Source: a virus. From it: a DNA stretch of 56,268 nucleotides. Each line of letters starts with the position of its first letter. The stretch's first letter is position 1. Made by a program: the position numbers and the translations under genes. Below, piece by piece: positions 25,492 to 34,154 of this stretch. The stretch covers positions 1 to 56,268 of IMG/VR virus record IMGVR_UViG_3300036832_001266; one strand, 5' to 3'. Below the pieces are notes generated by a model. It had not been told where the DNA came from. It ran no database searches and was given only the letters and a program-made list of their open reading frames with translations.

Positions 25492-25971
25492 TCAGTAAAC
25501 CAATCGCGGGTCGTCCCATTTCGCCATGATCTGGACATCCCTGAGATAACGGCAATGAACACGATGTACGCTGGATTGCCGGGCATCATGAATATCCCAC
25601 TGGACCCAATCGCCGATTTCGACATTAGCGCCGTGAAAATAGACCTTGAGTTCAGGCTCGTCGACAAAAGCCATGGGCCCTTTAGCGATCACGAGGCCGA
25701 CCTTGCCCTGCCAGGCGGCCTCGTCATGGCTTTTATCGGTGCGGTACCACTTCTGTCCGTTCGACATAATGTCATAGGGCGGCGCGAAGTAGGTCGCGCA
25801 CAAAACCAGGCTTCCCAGGAGGTGACAGCTCGGGGTCCACAGCGCACAGCGATCGAGCAAAAACTGCTTGGGATCGCGGACATACTCGTCGGCCACTTCC
25901 GAATCCGGGTCCTTGCCCCAAGGCGGCTCGGGTGCCTGCTGTATGGTGGTGATCCTGGGGACTTCCAGCAT
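25492..25971 (-). CDS. GroES-like co-chaperonin-fold protein
   Basis: 159 aa from ATG 25971, overlapping the upstream TGA. The C-terminal ~85 residues follow a GroES-like order: QGKVGLVIAKGPMAFVD, VYFHGANVEIGDWVQWDIHD, then VHCRYLRDVQIMAKWDDPRL (compare G.V.A.G.....VK.GD.V......Y.I.R..DI.A). The N-terminal 70 residues are extra. Phage proteins of this type may help the host chaperonin fold the capsid protein, as T4 gp31 does, which fits its place next to scaffold and capsid genes. Fold assignment is moderately sure; function is inferred. Confidence 0.65.
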   Translation of the reverse strand: MLEVPRITTIQQAPEPPWGKDPDSEVADEYVRDPKQFLLDRCALWTPSCHLLGSLVLCATYFAPPYDIMSNGQKWYRTDKSHDEAAWQGKVGLVIAKGPMAFVDEPELKVYFHGANVEIGDWVQWDIHDARQSSVHRVHCRYLRDVQIMAKWDDPRLVY

Positions 25972-26222
25972 CAATTTATCCTCGGCGCTTGCTGCCGTTG
26001 CGATTCCTCATCCGCCGTGTTCATGCGGCGGGCGATTTCGCGCATGAGCTTGAGCACCTCCTCGTAGGTAAGAATGCTGCCTTTGGTGAACATGAACGCA
26101 TCCCAGTTCGCGCAACCAAGCACGGTGCGAAAGAGCCCGTGGACGTCCTGCGTGCCGTTGAGACGGCGCAGAATTTCGCGCTCCAGCTGTTGAGCGAAGT
26201 TCAAGTCGTCGCGTTCGAGCAT
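25971..26222 (-). CDS. Small helical late protein (83 aa)
   Basis: Begins MLERDDLNFAQQLEREILRR at ATG 26222, 14 nt after the upstream stop. An upstream extension in the same frame would run into the previous gene. Contains ILTYEEVLKLMREIARRMNT. All-helical and unrecognised; it overlaps the GroES-like gene by one base. Confidence 0.62.
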   Translation of the reverse strand: MLERDDLNFAQQLEREILRRLNGTQDVHGLFRTVLGCANWDAFMFTKGSILTYEEVLKLMREIARRMNTADEESQRQQAPRIN

Positions 26223-26235
26223 CAAAGCCAGACCT

Positions 26236-27537
26236 TCAAAGTTCAGTCTTGTCCGGCACCTTGGCGGCGGTCTTGGTAGCTCGCAGGCGGCCGAGCCCGC
26301 TGCCGGCACCGCCCACGAGCCCTCCGCGGGCATAACCCTTGCCCTGCTGGTGATAGATGCCGCTGCCGGCGAGGCCGGGATCGGTGCTGTCCTGGTTCTT
26401 GGGGGTGAAGCCGGCGCTGCCGCCGCGTTTGCGCTTTTTCACCTTTTCCTCCTTCGGCTCCTTCGCTTCCTCCTGCTTGTACAGCTTCTTGAACAGCTTT
26501 TTGTCCTCGGCTTCGTCGCCGTGCTTCTCGGTTTTGCCACCCTTCTTGAAACCGACGGTCGTGCCTGGCGCCGGGCGCGTGCGGTAGGCGGCGAGGTTGG
26601 CCGGCGTCGGCACCATGAGCGGCTGCGCCGGGCGCGCCGCGCGGCCGGAGATCGTCGGTGGTCCCGGTTGCGCCGGCGTCGCTTGCGAGCCCGGGCGCGT
26701 CATGCCGAAGAGGCCGCCGCCGGCCTGGCGTTTTTTGACCGCGCCGCCACGCTTCTGCATGTTCGGCATGCTCGACGGCAACTGGCTCGATGCCAGGTTC
26801 TGCGCGGCCGCGCCTGGGCCGCCGCCTTGCTGCAAGACCGCCGTGTCGTCGTCGTCGTCTTGCTTCTTGCCGGGGGCGGCGCCGCCGTATTGGCGCCTGC
26901 CGATGCGACCGCCGCGTTTGTGCGCCGACACGGCGCTGTCGGTCTCGGTGGTCGGCGAATGCGGGAAGCCGCGGTAGGCCTTACCCTCGGTTTCGCCGCC
27001 GATCTTGCGCTTCTTGACGACGCCGCCGCGCTTCATGCCGGGCGGACGCATCGGCGGGACGGCACCGGGCGGCATGCCGGCGCCCGCTGCGATCGGCGGC
27101 CGCGGCAGCATCGGCGCACCCATCGCCGCCATCGGTCCCATCGGCGCGCCCATCATCGGCCGCGGCGGCACCACCGGCGGTACGACCGGCGGCGCACCGG
27201 GCGCGATCGGCGGCCGGATCGGCATTCCACCACCAACGGCTGGGACGCCAACCCCGCGGCCGCCGGCACCGCCGGGTGCCGCGATCACGATGTTGGTGGT
27301 GTGGTGACCTTTTTTGCTACGGGTCTTGATGGTCCCGCCGGTAGCCATGCGGTCGGGCCGGCGCCTGCCTTTGCCGCCCGCGATCGTCATCTCACGTTGG
27401 GTACCGGCGTTTTTCTTGGGATACGACGTTTTGTCGTACATGCTGGACGAACCCCACGCCTTGCCGGCGGTGGCGCCCAATCTGCGCAGACGCGCCTTTT
27501 GCGATGCCTTCGCCTGGCCAGCCATGGGATGTGCCAT
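26236..27537 (-). CDS. KRGG-repeat, Gly/Pro-rich virion-operon protein
   Basis: 433 aa, strongly basic and low in complexity. It carries at least six copies of a Lys/Arg-Gly-Gly motif at intervals: MKRGGVVKKRKIGG, HKRGGRIGRRQYGG, MQKRGGAVKKRQAGGG, FKKGGKTEKHG, KKRKRGGSAGF, YARGGLVGGAGSG. Between them is a Pro/Met/Gly linker (residues ~95-170) and an acidic KQDDDDD patch. AGGAG precedes the ATG. Related KRGG/RAEGG motifs recur at 21388 and 7409. Proteins with scattered KRGG or ARGG motifs occur near portal genes of many uncultured phages; their role is not known. DNA binding or capsid-interior packing is a guess from charge. Confidence 0.7.
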   Translation of the reverse strand: MAHPMAGQAKASQKARLRRLGATAGKAWGSSSMYDKTSYPKKNAGTQREMTIAGGKGRRRPDRMATGGTIKTRSKKGHHTTNIVIAAPGGAGGRGVGVPAVGGGMPIRPPIAPGAPPVVPPVVPPRPMMGAPMGPMAAMGAPMLPRPPIAAGAGMPPGAVPPMRPPGMKRGGVVKKRKIGGETEGKAYRGFPHSPTTETDSAVSAHKRGGRIGRRQYGGAAPGKKQDDDDDTAVLQQGGGPGAAAQNLASSQLPSSMPNMQKRGGAVKKRQAGGGLFGMTRPGSQATPAQPGPPTISGRAARPAQPLMVPTPANLAAYRTRPAPGTTVGFKKGGKTEKHGDEAEDKKLFKKLYKQEEAKEPKEEKVKKRKRGGSAGFTPKNQDSTDPGLAGSGIYHQQGKGYARGGLVGGAGSGLGRLRATKTAAKVPDKTEL

Positions 27538-27563
27538 TTGCGTGCTCCTGTTTTAGACCCGTT

Positions 27564-29873
27564 CTAAAGAATACGCCCCTGACCTTGCGGATACACCGGT
27601 CCCGGCCACAGCTGGGCGAAGGTCTGCGCCACCGGCGTCGCCTCCGGATGGACCAGGGCGCCTTCCGCCATCTGCATGCGCTCGTTGGCGAGCTTGGCAG
27701 ATTCGATGCGCTCCAGCGACTCGCGCTGCTCGCGATTGTTCTGCAGCTGCATCTGCTGGGTCAGGAACTTCATCTTTTCAGAGAGCAGCTGGAGTTGACC
27801 CTTTTGCTCGATGTCTTTGCTGTTCTGCGCCAGCTCGGCCATCTTGGTCTGCATGTCGCTCATCGCCTTCATCGCCTTCGGATCGGACTGCTGCTGGTTC
27901 TGATCGGGCGAGGCGAACAGCTCGTCGACGTTGCCCATTCCGACCATGGTCGCAACGCGGCGAACGACCGCCTGCAGGTTCCACATCTGCGGGTTCATCT
28001 GCACCAATTGAACAAGCGCCACAGCCTTCATTACACGAATCGTATGACTCGGCGTGTTGGGATCGGCGCGCGGCGAGAGCGTGCATTCGTTGAGCGCCCT
28101 GATGATATCTTCGCGCTCCCATTGCGCCGACGGCGTTGGCGCGGCGCACAACAAGGCATCAGGGTCCTCGACGAACAGATCGCGTAGCAGCGCAAATTCC
28201 TCGGACTGGGCGATGTGCATGCCTTTATGCACAGAATCCAAGACTTTGACGGCTTGGTCCAGCATCGCCAGCGTGGTCCCGACCGGCACGTCCTGGCGGC
28301 CTTCGCCCACCATCAGTTCGGGGGTGCCGCCGACGCGGCGGGCTTCGTCTTCGATGTGTTTGGTGACCTGAACCAACCCCGCCGTGACGTCCTTGTAGGG
28401 CAAGGACATGACATTGTTGCCGATGGGCTGGCCACCGGTGTTGATGCGACAGCCGCCGCCGAGGGGGACACGGAAAGTCATCGTGTCCTGTCTGCCCACG
28501 GTTTCACTGTAGAGAAAGCCCGGCCAGGACGAGAATCCGGCGCTATCGAGCGCCAGCCGCCAGGCGGTGGTGATGGCAGCGGTCGCATTGCCCATGATTT
28601 GCAACAACCCGATGCCGTAAAACCCGAGGCCGTCGACGAAGGGGTATTTCACAATCGGCATGCGTTTGAGGTAGCGATCATCGCCCTCGTTCCAGTTGCG
28701 CCGCACCTCCATGACGGTCTGGCTATCCTTGTCGATCGCCACCTTGTAGGGCAGCGCCAGCCCGGTGAAATGCCCGTCTTCCTTGTGCTCGAAACCGGCA
28801 ACGTCGAGCTCGCAATAGCATTCGTAGACCGTGTGCTTGTAATCCTCCGGACGCTGGGTAAAGACCGAGAGCCCGGCGACATCGCGCTCGGCCTGGTCGA
28901 CGGCATCGACGTCGGGCGGGATCGGCGGTGTCAAATCGGTGTTGATGTATTGTCCGGAGAGCTGCATGCGCCGCATCACGGACTGTCGCATATGGATACG
29001 ATGGGTGACGCGCCCGCAGTCGTGCAGCGAGACCTCGTTGTCGGAGACGATGATGTCATCGGCGTCGATCGAGCGCGCCACCGGCCGGCGCCGGATCGGG
29101 CAGCGATAGACTTTTTTGAATCCCGAGCCGCCGAACCCCTGCAGGAAGAACATCCTGGTCGAATCGGGATAATACTCGCGATCGACGATGGTCAGATAGC
29201 GGTTGAACAGCATCTCCAGGTCTTCGGCCAGGATATCGCGATCGTTGCCCGTGTCCTGCCGCGGCTGCTGCGTCTGCTGCTCCAGAAATTGCCGGCGCGG
29301 GGTCTTGGTGGTTGAGGTGTTCTGGATTTTGACCGGGCCGCCGGCGGGCAACAATTCTCCCCGCGCATTGGCCTGATGCCGCATCACGGCGTCAAGCAGG
29401 ATGGGCGTTCGCACCGTGGTCTGGCCCTCGACCGCGGTGTCGGCGTCGGCGGTGGGCGAGCGCGGGTTTTCGACCTTCAGGGCGAGGTGCTTGATGCCCT
29501 GCGCGCGACGCTCGATCCAATCGCGCCGGGTCTGGATATCGGCGTCGATGCCGTTGAGCAGGTCGTCGCAGATGCGCGCCAATTCGCGCGCATCGATAAA
29601 ATCTGCCAGGTTAGCGTCGTGGTTCTTGGCGTTGCCGGTCGGCTCGCGGCTAATCTTCTTGCCGTCGAGACGGATCAGCAGCGAGCCGTCGGCGCGCTCG
29701 ATGCCGATCTCCTCGACCGGCGCCTCGGCGTCTTCCTGCAGGACGATGGTGATGTCCTCGCCGGTATCGGTCGGCGGGATTTGGCCAGCGATGTCGTCCA
29801 GGTTGCGGTAATGCTCGGTCGGCGTTACCGGGCCCAATCCCCTACCATTGATCGGCGCACCGTTGGCCATCAT
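27564..29873 (-). CDS. Portal protein
   Basis: 769 aa. Within the clip-to-wing region are DADTAVEGQTTVRTPILLDA, RYLTIVDREYYPDSTRMFFL, DDIIVSDNEVSLHDCGRVTH, KYPFVDGLGFYGIGLLQIMG and AAITTAWRLALDSAGFSSWP, matching large podovirus/P22-type portal proteins in size and order. The C-terminal ~120 residues are Gln-rich coiled coil (MQLQNNREQRESLERIESAK), as in a portal barrel. Position between terminase and scaffold supports the call. Confidence 0.85.
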   Translation of the reverse strand: MMANGAPINGRGLGPVTPTEHYRNLDDIAGQIPPTDTGEDITIVLQEDAEAPVEEIGIERADGSLLIRLDGKKISREPTGNAKNHDANLADFIDARELARICDDLLNGIDADIQTRRDWIERRAQGIKHLALKVENPRSPTADADTAVEGQTTVRTPILLDAVMRHQANARGELLPAGGPVKIQNTSTTKTPRRQFLEQQTQQPRQDTGNDRDILAEDLEMLFNRYLTIVDREYYPDSTRMFFLQGFGGSGFKKVYRCPIRRRPVARSIDADDIIVSDNEVSLHDCGRVTHRIHMRQSVMRRMQLSGQYINTDLTPPIPPDVDAVDQAERDVAGLSVFTQRPEDYKHTVYECYCELDVAGFEHKEDGHFTGLALPYKVAIDKDSQTVMEVRRNWNEGDDRYLKRMPIVKYPFVDGLGFYGIGLLQIMGNATAAITTAWRLALDSAGFSSWPGFLYSETVGRQDTMTFRVPLGGGCRINTGGQPIGNNVMSLPYKDVTAGLVQVTKHIEDEARRVGGTPELMVGEGRQDVPVGTTLAMLDQAVKVLDSVHKGMHIAQSEEFALLRDLFVEDPDALLCAAPTPSAQWEREDIIRALNECTLSPRADPNTPSHTIRVMKAVALVQLVQMNPQMWNLQAVVRRVATMVGMGNVDELFASPDQNQQQSDPKAMKAMSDMQTKMAELAQNSKDIEQKGQLQLLSEKMKFLTQQMQLQNNREQRESLERIESAKLANERMQMAEGALVHPEATPVAQTFAQLWPGPVYPQGQGRIL

Positions 29874-29880
29874 CGGCGCC

Positions 29881-30234
29881 TTATACGTGTTGGACCTGGA
29901 GGCCGCCCATATCGGTCAATTCCAGCATCTCGCCCGGTTTGAGCGAGGCGTTGTAAATCGGCAACGTCAACGTCCCGTCGAAGACCTGGACCGTGATGCC
30001 GCAAAGCAGCGTAACATCCTTGTTGCGCACGTGCAGCGTCTTGACGTTGCGCTGCGCCGAGCTCGCGGGCGAGCCGACCGCGATCGTGGTCGCCGCCGCC
30101 GCGATATGGGTGTTGGTGCGTCCCGGCGTGATGGTGGCACCCAGCGTGTCGATCCAAGTCGCGTGCACGTCGATCGACGCCGCCGCGCTGGTGACGAGCT
30201 GGAGCTGATCGCTGGTTGAGGTTAGCAGCAGCAT
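29881..30234 (-). CDS. Small beta-domain virion protein, paralogue of the next gene's N-terminus
   Basis: 117 aa. LLLTSTSDQLQLVTSAAASI then DVHATWID and PGRTNTHIAAAATTIAV align over the whole length with the first ~110 residues of the 30236-31129 protein (LILASATDKLQIVTGSAGQI, NVHASYLD, PGRKNTQITTATTTDVVL). Such single-domain proteins near the portal may be head decoration or fibre base units, which is inferred. It is separated from the portal by 7 nt. Confidence 0.72.
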   Translation of the reverse strand: MLLLTSTSDQLQLVTSAAASIDVHATWIDTLGATITPGRTNTHIAAAATTIAVGSPASSAQRNVKTLHVRNKDVTLLCGITVQVFDGTLTLPIYNASLKPGEMLELTDMGGLQVQHV

Positions 30235-30235
30235 C

Positions 30236-31129
30236 TTACTTGGCTATCCCGTAAAGTTTGATGGTTCCACCGGCGATGGTATTGCCGCCGGTTGCCAGCA
30301 GAAACTGGATGCCGTTGATGGGATTGGTGTCGGCGTAATACATTCCACCCCAGACCAGGCGGCAGATACCGAGCGCGGGGTGATAGGCGACCGCATCTCC
30401 CATGATGTGTTTGGTCAAAGAGGAGCTGGCGGGAAACACCATAGTGATACGGTCATTGAGGTTGAAGAAGGCGGAGGCCGACATGGAGGGGGACGCCAGC
30501 ATTCCGGTGTCGATGTTGCTCACCGCGTGGAAGGTGGGGGCGCCGCCCTCATAGCCGACGAACATGGTAGTCCAGACGTAATTGGAAGCGCCTTGTTTCC
30601 AGGTTGCGCCGTTGTCCTGGGAGATGCGCATTTTGAGAAAGTCGTCAGCGCTTGGGCGCAGGGCCAGGATGTGGATTTCGTATTCGTCGTAGGTGGCATC
30701 GATGCCGGCCGTGAACTGAATAGAAGGGACGGGCGTGGTGACGACCTGGGAGGCGATGAGGACATGAGCACCGGAGATCGGTGCGGCGGCGATGAGAAAG
30801 CCGATCTCGTCGATATATTGCAGCGTGGCTTGCGCGCCGAGCGTGACCTGGTGGAGCTGGACGGCGGTGGCGCCGTCGGTGTGTTGCAGGATGACGGTGT
30901 TCGCTCCGGCACCGGCGTTGTAGATTTGCATAGTCTTGAGATTGCGATAGGTGCCGCCGGCGGGGGCGAGCACCACGTCGGTCGTGGTCGCGGTGGTGAT
31001 CTGGGTGTTCTTGCGGCCGGGCACCACCGTGCCGGCGATGTTGTCGAGATAGCTGGCGTGGACGTTGATCTGCCCGGCGCTGCCGGTGACGATCTGCAGC
31101 TTGTCGGTGGCGGAGGCAAGAATGAGCAT
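30236..31129 (-). CDS. Two-domain beta-rich virion protein
   Basis: 297 aa. Residues 1-110 are the domain shared with the 29881 gene. Residues ~115-297 are a second beta domain with FTAGIDATYDEYEIHILALR, LKMRISQDNGATW and SSLTKHIMGDAVAY, ending in NTIAGGTIKLYGIAK, a pattern seen at the ends of phage tail or capsid fibres (one-sided jelly roll ending GTI.LYG). A head-fibre role is inferred from its place between terminase and portal. Confidence 0.74.
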   Translation of the reverse strand: MLILASATDKLQIVTGSAGQINVHASYLDNIAGTVVPGRKNTQITTATTTDVVLAPAGGTYRNLKTMQIYNAGAGANTVILQHTDGATAVQLHQVTLGAQATLQYIDEIGFLIAAAPISGAHVLIASQVVTTPVPSIQFTAGIDATYDEYEIHILALRPSADDFLKMRISQDNGATWKQGASNYVWTTMFVGYEGGAPTFHAVSNIDTGMLASPSMSASAFFNLNDRITMVFPASSSLTKHIMGDAVAYHPALGICRLVWGGMYYADTNPINGIQFLLATGGNTIAGGTIKLYGIAK

Positions 31130-31185
31130 CGGTTGCTACCCCGGGGCGCGCAACCATAGCCTCTAAGCCATGAGATTCGCTAGGC

Positions 31186-31356
31186 CTATCCGCCGCGCCC
31201 TTCTATGGCTCGGCGGGTGATCATATAGCCCAGCGCCAATTCCTGCTTTGCCGCCCTCATATAGGCACGCCGTTGCGCACGTTTACGCGCGGCACGGCGG
31301 ATGCCGCGCAAGATGGCGGCGCGGGTTTTGCGATCAGCCCAAGGGTTTTTTCTCAT
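31186..31356 (-). CDS. Small very basic protein (56 aa) after terminase
   Basis: ATG 31356 overlaps the TGA of the terminase gene (ATGA). The product, MRKNPWADRKTRAAILRGIR ... KQELALGYMITRRAIEGRGG, has about one third Arg/Lys and is helical. The coupled start and codon pattern argue for a real gene. A DNA- or RNA-binding role is plausible from charge only. Confidence 0.6.
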   Translation of the reverse strand: MRKNPWADRKTRAAILRGIRRAARKRAQRRAYMRAAKQELALGYMITRRAIEGRGG

Positions 31357-33041
31357 CCCCAATGACCGTGCGCCGGGTACATCGGCGGCGCCAGCTTGTG
31401 ATACTTGTTGGCTTCCTCCGCATCGAGGTCGTCTTCATCCGGCAGCGTCGCGAGGCCTATTGCGCGCAAGTGCGCAAGGGCTTGCGACATGGCGTCGGCG
31501 AGATCGTCGTGCTGGCCCTTGCCGAGCACCTCGCATTCACCAATGACCTTGTCGGCCCAGTCCTTGAACACAATTTCCGCACCCACGCCTTCGGCGGGGG
31601 CATAGATCAGCCCGCATTCGAACAGGTTCTGCACCGCGTACATGCGCGCGATCTTGTCGCCTTCTGGGGAGATAAGTTGCACGCCGAAATCCGCGCGATC
31701 GAGGGTCTTGGGATTCTTTGCCAGCCGTTCGGCGATGGTACGGCCGCGCCGGCGCAGCTCCTGGGCGACCGGATAGCCTGACGCTTTGTCCTCGATGAGG
31801 ACTCTGTCGACCTTGTACTTCTTGCAGGTCTCCTCGATCTTCTTGATCAGTTCGTACAGCTCCAGCCGCTCGCTCCAGCCCCACATCAGAATGAGCCGGC
31901 GGTTTTGCCAGATATCTCTACATACACCGAGAACCACCGCGGCCGAGGGATCGTTCTGCTTCTTCTCGGTCTGCGCGGTGTCGAGCGAGAGCACCGTGTA
32001 GCTCATGATCGGGAACTTGGGCCAGGGCATCCCAAACTTCCCACATTCGTCGGGCGTGTACGCGCGCCAGTGCTCGCGTTTAATGACGCCGCCGCCACGC
32101 GGTGCTGGGCGCTGCTGGTATTGACCGGCGTAGGCCCACGAGCCTTTTTCTTTTTCGATGGTGGCGACGGCTTCGGGCGAGAACCGCTCCGGCCATGCCA
32201 GGTCACCGTCTTCGGTGCGCGGATCGGTCCAGCCGAGCGCATTGAAAGGTTCCCGCCCGGCTTCGTATTCCATCGGCACCATCAGGTGGGTGTAGGGCCA
32301 GCCCTGTTCGAGGATGAAGCCGGAAATGTCACCTTGATGCACCCGCTGCATGATAATGACGATGGCACTATCATCAAGATTATTGAGCCGGTCCGTGATC
32401 GTTTCGCGAAACCAACGCACAGTATCGGTTCTAACGATATCGCTTTCTGATTTATGTACGTCATGGGGATCGTCGATGACAACCCGATCGCCGCGTTCGC
32501 CAGTGCCGATGCCCTTGACCGACGACGCGAACTTCGAGCCGGTCTTGTCGTTGGTGATCTTGATTTCGCCTTCCTTTTCGAGCGCGAATTTGTCACCCCA
32601 CAGCTCCTTGTATTTTTCGCTCATGACGAGCTTGCGGAACTTGGTGTTGTCACGTTCGGTCAACCCGCTGGAGTAGGAGAAGGACACGAAGCGCAGGTGG
32701 GGCATGCCCATCGGGCCCCATTCCCAGGCTGGCCAGAACACGTTGACCATGAGCGATTTCATGCTGCCGGGCGGGACGTTCACCAATAATCTTGTGATCT
32801 TGCCGAAGGTGATGGCTTCGAGATGTTCGGCGATGGCGTCGAGCAGCCAGCCCTCGACCAGTTTGGTTTCCGGTTCGAGCACGCTCCAGAAGTAGCGCAC
32901 GAAACTTACCAGGCCTTCGGGTCGGGCCTGGACCGAGCGCTCGCGCCGCACGCGGATTTCGTCCTGCAGCGCCTGCAGCGAGGCTTCCGCGACCTCAGGG
33001 GCGACCAGCTTCTCCAGTTCGGTTTTCTTGCGACGCGGCAT
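31353..33041 (-). CDS. terL: Terminase large subunit
   Basis: 562 aa. Walker A NVPPGSMKS (residues 88-96), Walker B RVVIDDPHD (186-194) and coupling motif region VIIMQRVHQGD form the ATPase. The RNase-H-like nuclease shows VLSLDTAQTEKK (first Asp), RVLIEDKASG (second acidic residue) and GKGQHDDLADAMSQAL (last Asp pair). The enzyme translocates DNA into the prohead at the portal and cuts the concatemer. It starts 1 nt after the upstream stop. Confidence 0.95.
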   Translation of the reverse strand: MPRRKKTELEKLVAPEVAEASLQALQDEIRVRRERSVQARPEGLVSFVRYFWSVLEPETKLVEGWLLDAIAEHLEAITFGKITRLLVNVPPGSMKSLMVNVFWPAWEWGPMGMPHLRFVSFSYSSGLTERDNTKFRKLVMSEKYKELWGDKFALEKEGEIKITNDKTGSKFASSVKGIGTGERGDRVVIDDPHDVHKSESDIVRTDTVRWFRETITDRLNNLDDSAIVIIMQRVHQGDISGFILEQGWPYTHLMVPMEYEAGREPFNALGWTDPRTEDGDLAWPERFSPEAVATIEKEKGSWAYAGQYQQRPAPRGGGVIKREHWRAYTPDECGKFGMPWPKFPIMSYTVLSLDTAQTEKKQNDPSAAVVLGVCRDIWQNRRLILMWGWSERLELYELIKKIEETCKKYKVDRVLIEDKASGYPVAQELRRRGRTIAERLAKNPKTLDRADFGVQLISPEGDKIARMYAVQNLFECGLIYAPAEGVGAEIVFKDWADKVIGECEVLGKGQHDDLADAMSQALAHLRAIGLATLPDEDDLDAEEANKYHKLAPPMYPAHGHWG

Positions 33042-33266
33042 TCAGCACTTCACCGGGATCGGCTTTTCCTTTTTCCACCGCTTGCGTGCTTTTACCAGAT
33101 GTTTGGCGGCCGGAGAATTGACGAAATCCGCCAATTCCTTTGTGGCTTCCGGGTGTTCCATTGCGTCGATGATCTCTGCGGCAATGATCTCCCCGAGCAG
33201 ATGCGTGGCTCCTGCCGCCGTCAAGACTTCCATCAGCTTGCTCAACGGCTTTTCTTTCTTTTTCAT
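33042..33266 (-). CDS. Small protein upstream of terminase large subunit
   Basis: 74 aa. GAGGTGAGGC precedes the ATG and the stop abuts the terL start. Helical with a charged N-terminus (MKKKEKPLSKLMEVLTAAGA), an acidic middle (AAEIIDAMEHPEATKELADF) and a basic end. Position recalls a small terminase subunit, but it is short for one and has no clear HTH; the DUF5681-type protein at 37215 is a better candidate. Function unknown. Confidence 0.6.
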   Translation of the reverse strand: MKKKEKPLSKLMEVLTAAGATHLLGEIIAAEIIDAMEHPEATKELADFVNSPAAKHLVKARKRWKKEKPIPVKC

Positions 33267-33294
33267 GCCTCACCTCGTGATGCCGACGCGATAT

Positions 33295-33471
33295 TCACCC
33301 AGGGTCATTACCATGCCCCATCTTACGGGCTGCGGCGATCAGCTGCATCCGCATCCAGCTGGAGAGCGCGAGCCCCATCTTATTTGCACAGCGCTGAAAG
33401 ACGGTGCGCTCTTTCGATGTCACCCGCAGCATGATGGCGACATCGCGATTTTCCGGTTTTTGCCTAGCCAT
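33295..33471 (-). CDS. Ribbon-helix-helix-like protein (58 aa)
   Basis: ATG 33471 to TGA 33295. MARQKPENRDVAIMLRVTSK is followed by ERTVFQRCANKMGLALSSWM and RMQLIAAARKM. A short beta strand (VAIMLRVT) followed by two helices with the A..MG.ALSSW.R..L pattern is typical of RHH/MobC-type DNA-binding proteins. It is the first gene of the terminase cluster and lies opposite the plus-strand group at 33511. A palindrome (33494-33507) lies in the shared 39-bp divergent gap and could be its operator. Confidence 0.65.
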   Translation of the reverse strand: MARQKPENRDVAIMLRVTSKERTVFQRCANKMGLALSSWMRMQLIAAARKMGHGNDPG

Positions 33472-33493
33472 GATCTTGCCAGCCTATCGCGCA

Positions 33494-33507
33494 GCGTTTA
33501 CAAACGC
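33494..33507. promoter_or_regulatory. Palindrome GCGTTT-AC-AAACGC in a divergent intergenic gap
   Basis: The arms are perfect 6-bp complements within the 39-bp gap between the minus-strand RHH gene and the plus-strand gene at 33511. Extended to TTTACAAACGCAACA (33497-33511) it resembles TTTACGAAACGCAACA (35590-35605) upstream of the HPI-repeat gene. Probably an operator or promoter element; the binding protein is unknown, and the adjacent RHH protein is the obvious candidate. Confidence 0.5.
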
Positions 33508-33510
33508 AAC

Positions 33511-33717
33511 ATGAGCAGCGCCGGAAAATGGACCATCGAGGTCACCCAAAGCTATCCTGTCTGGTGTTTAATCCGCTACCATGATCCTGGTCGCGAAGCG
33601 CGAGAAATCAATCTCATCCGGCACAACGACTTGCGCGACCTCGCCTATGCCATTGAGCGCGCCATCAAACAGGCGCGCGATAACCTATCAGAACCGTACA
33701 AGCATGAGATGGATTGA
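33511..33717 (+). CDS. Small hypothetical protein (68 aa), embedded plus-strand group
   Basis: Product starts MSSAGKWTIEVTQSYPVWCL and ends KQARDNLSEPYKHEMD: one beta hairpin followed by a helix (LRDLAYAIERAIKQARDNL). Its stop TGA overlaps the ATG of the next gene. With the next two genes it forms a coupled operon opposite to the surrounding late genes. No family recognised. Confidence 0.6.
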   Translation: MSSAGKWTIEVTQSYPVWCLIRYHDPGREAREINLIRHNDLRDLAYAIERAIKQARDNLSEPYKHEMD

Positions 33718-34154
33718 TGGCAAACCACAAAGACTGGGAACTCGCGGACCTCCACACCAGCGAAACCGCCAGGCTGCGCAAAGATAATGAGCGCCTCTTG
33801 GTCGAGATCAAACGGCTGGCTTCGCTGTGCGACAGCTTCGGCGTTGACGCGATCAACGATGAGGCCAAGATCGAGGAACTGCGGCGCGAGATCGGCTATC
33901 TGATGGAGCAAAATAGCGAGATCAAGCGTGAGCACAACGAGGCGGGTGTGACGCTCGAAGCAATGCGCGCCCAAGGTGCGCTGATCGTGCATGCGCTGGA
34001 TTGCGCCATCCGCTGGGCCGAAGCATTGTTTGCGTTCTGGCCGGCGGGCACGCCGATGCATCCCGATGTCGGCGCCTGCAAACATCAGCTCGACGAAGCC
34101 ATGAGCAAGATCGGCGCGCGTGGGCCGGTTGGGTCCAGCGGAGAAAAATCATGA
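33717..34154 (+). CDS. Coiled-coil protein, embedded plus-strand group
   Basis: 145 aa from ATG 33717 (TGATG overlap). Residues ~10-80 form a coiled coil (ETARLRKDNERLLVEIKRLA, EELRREIGYLMEQNSEIKRE). The C-terminal part, containing ALDCAIRWAEALFAFWPAG, is more hydrophobic. ATGA overlap with the following gene. Function unknown. Confidence 0.65.
   Translation: MANHKDWELADLHTSETARLRKDNERLLVEIKRLASLCDSFGVDAINDEAKIEELRREIGYLMEQNSEIKREHNEAGVTLEAMRAQGALIVHALDCAIRWAEALFAFWPAGTPMHPDVGACKHQLDEAMSKIGARGPVGSSGEKS

Noticed and set aside
26350-27567. 405-codon plus-strand frame opposite the KRGG-repeat gene
   Set aside because: Shadow of the low-complexity minus-strand gene; begins and ends without regulatory support.
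28215-29315. 366-codon plus-strand frame across the portal gene
   Set aside because: Antisense to a well-supported portal gene; product rich in His/Gly/Asp/Val without family features.
33042-33266. Small terminase subunit assignment for the gene directly before terL
   Set aside because: Only 74 aa with no HTH or DUF5681-type signature. The 37215-37661 protein has the family motif, so the terS label was not given to this gene.
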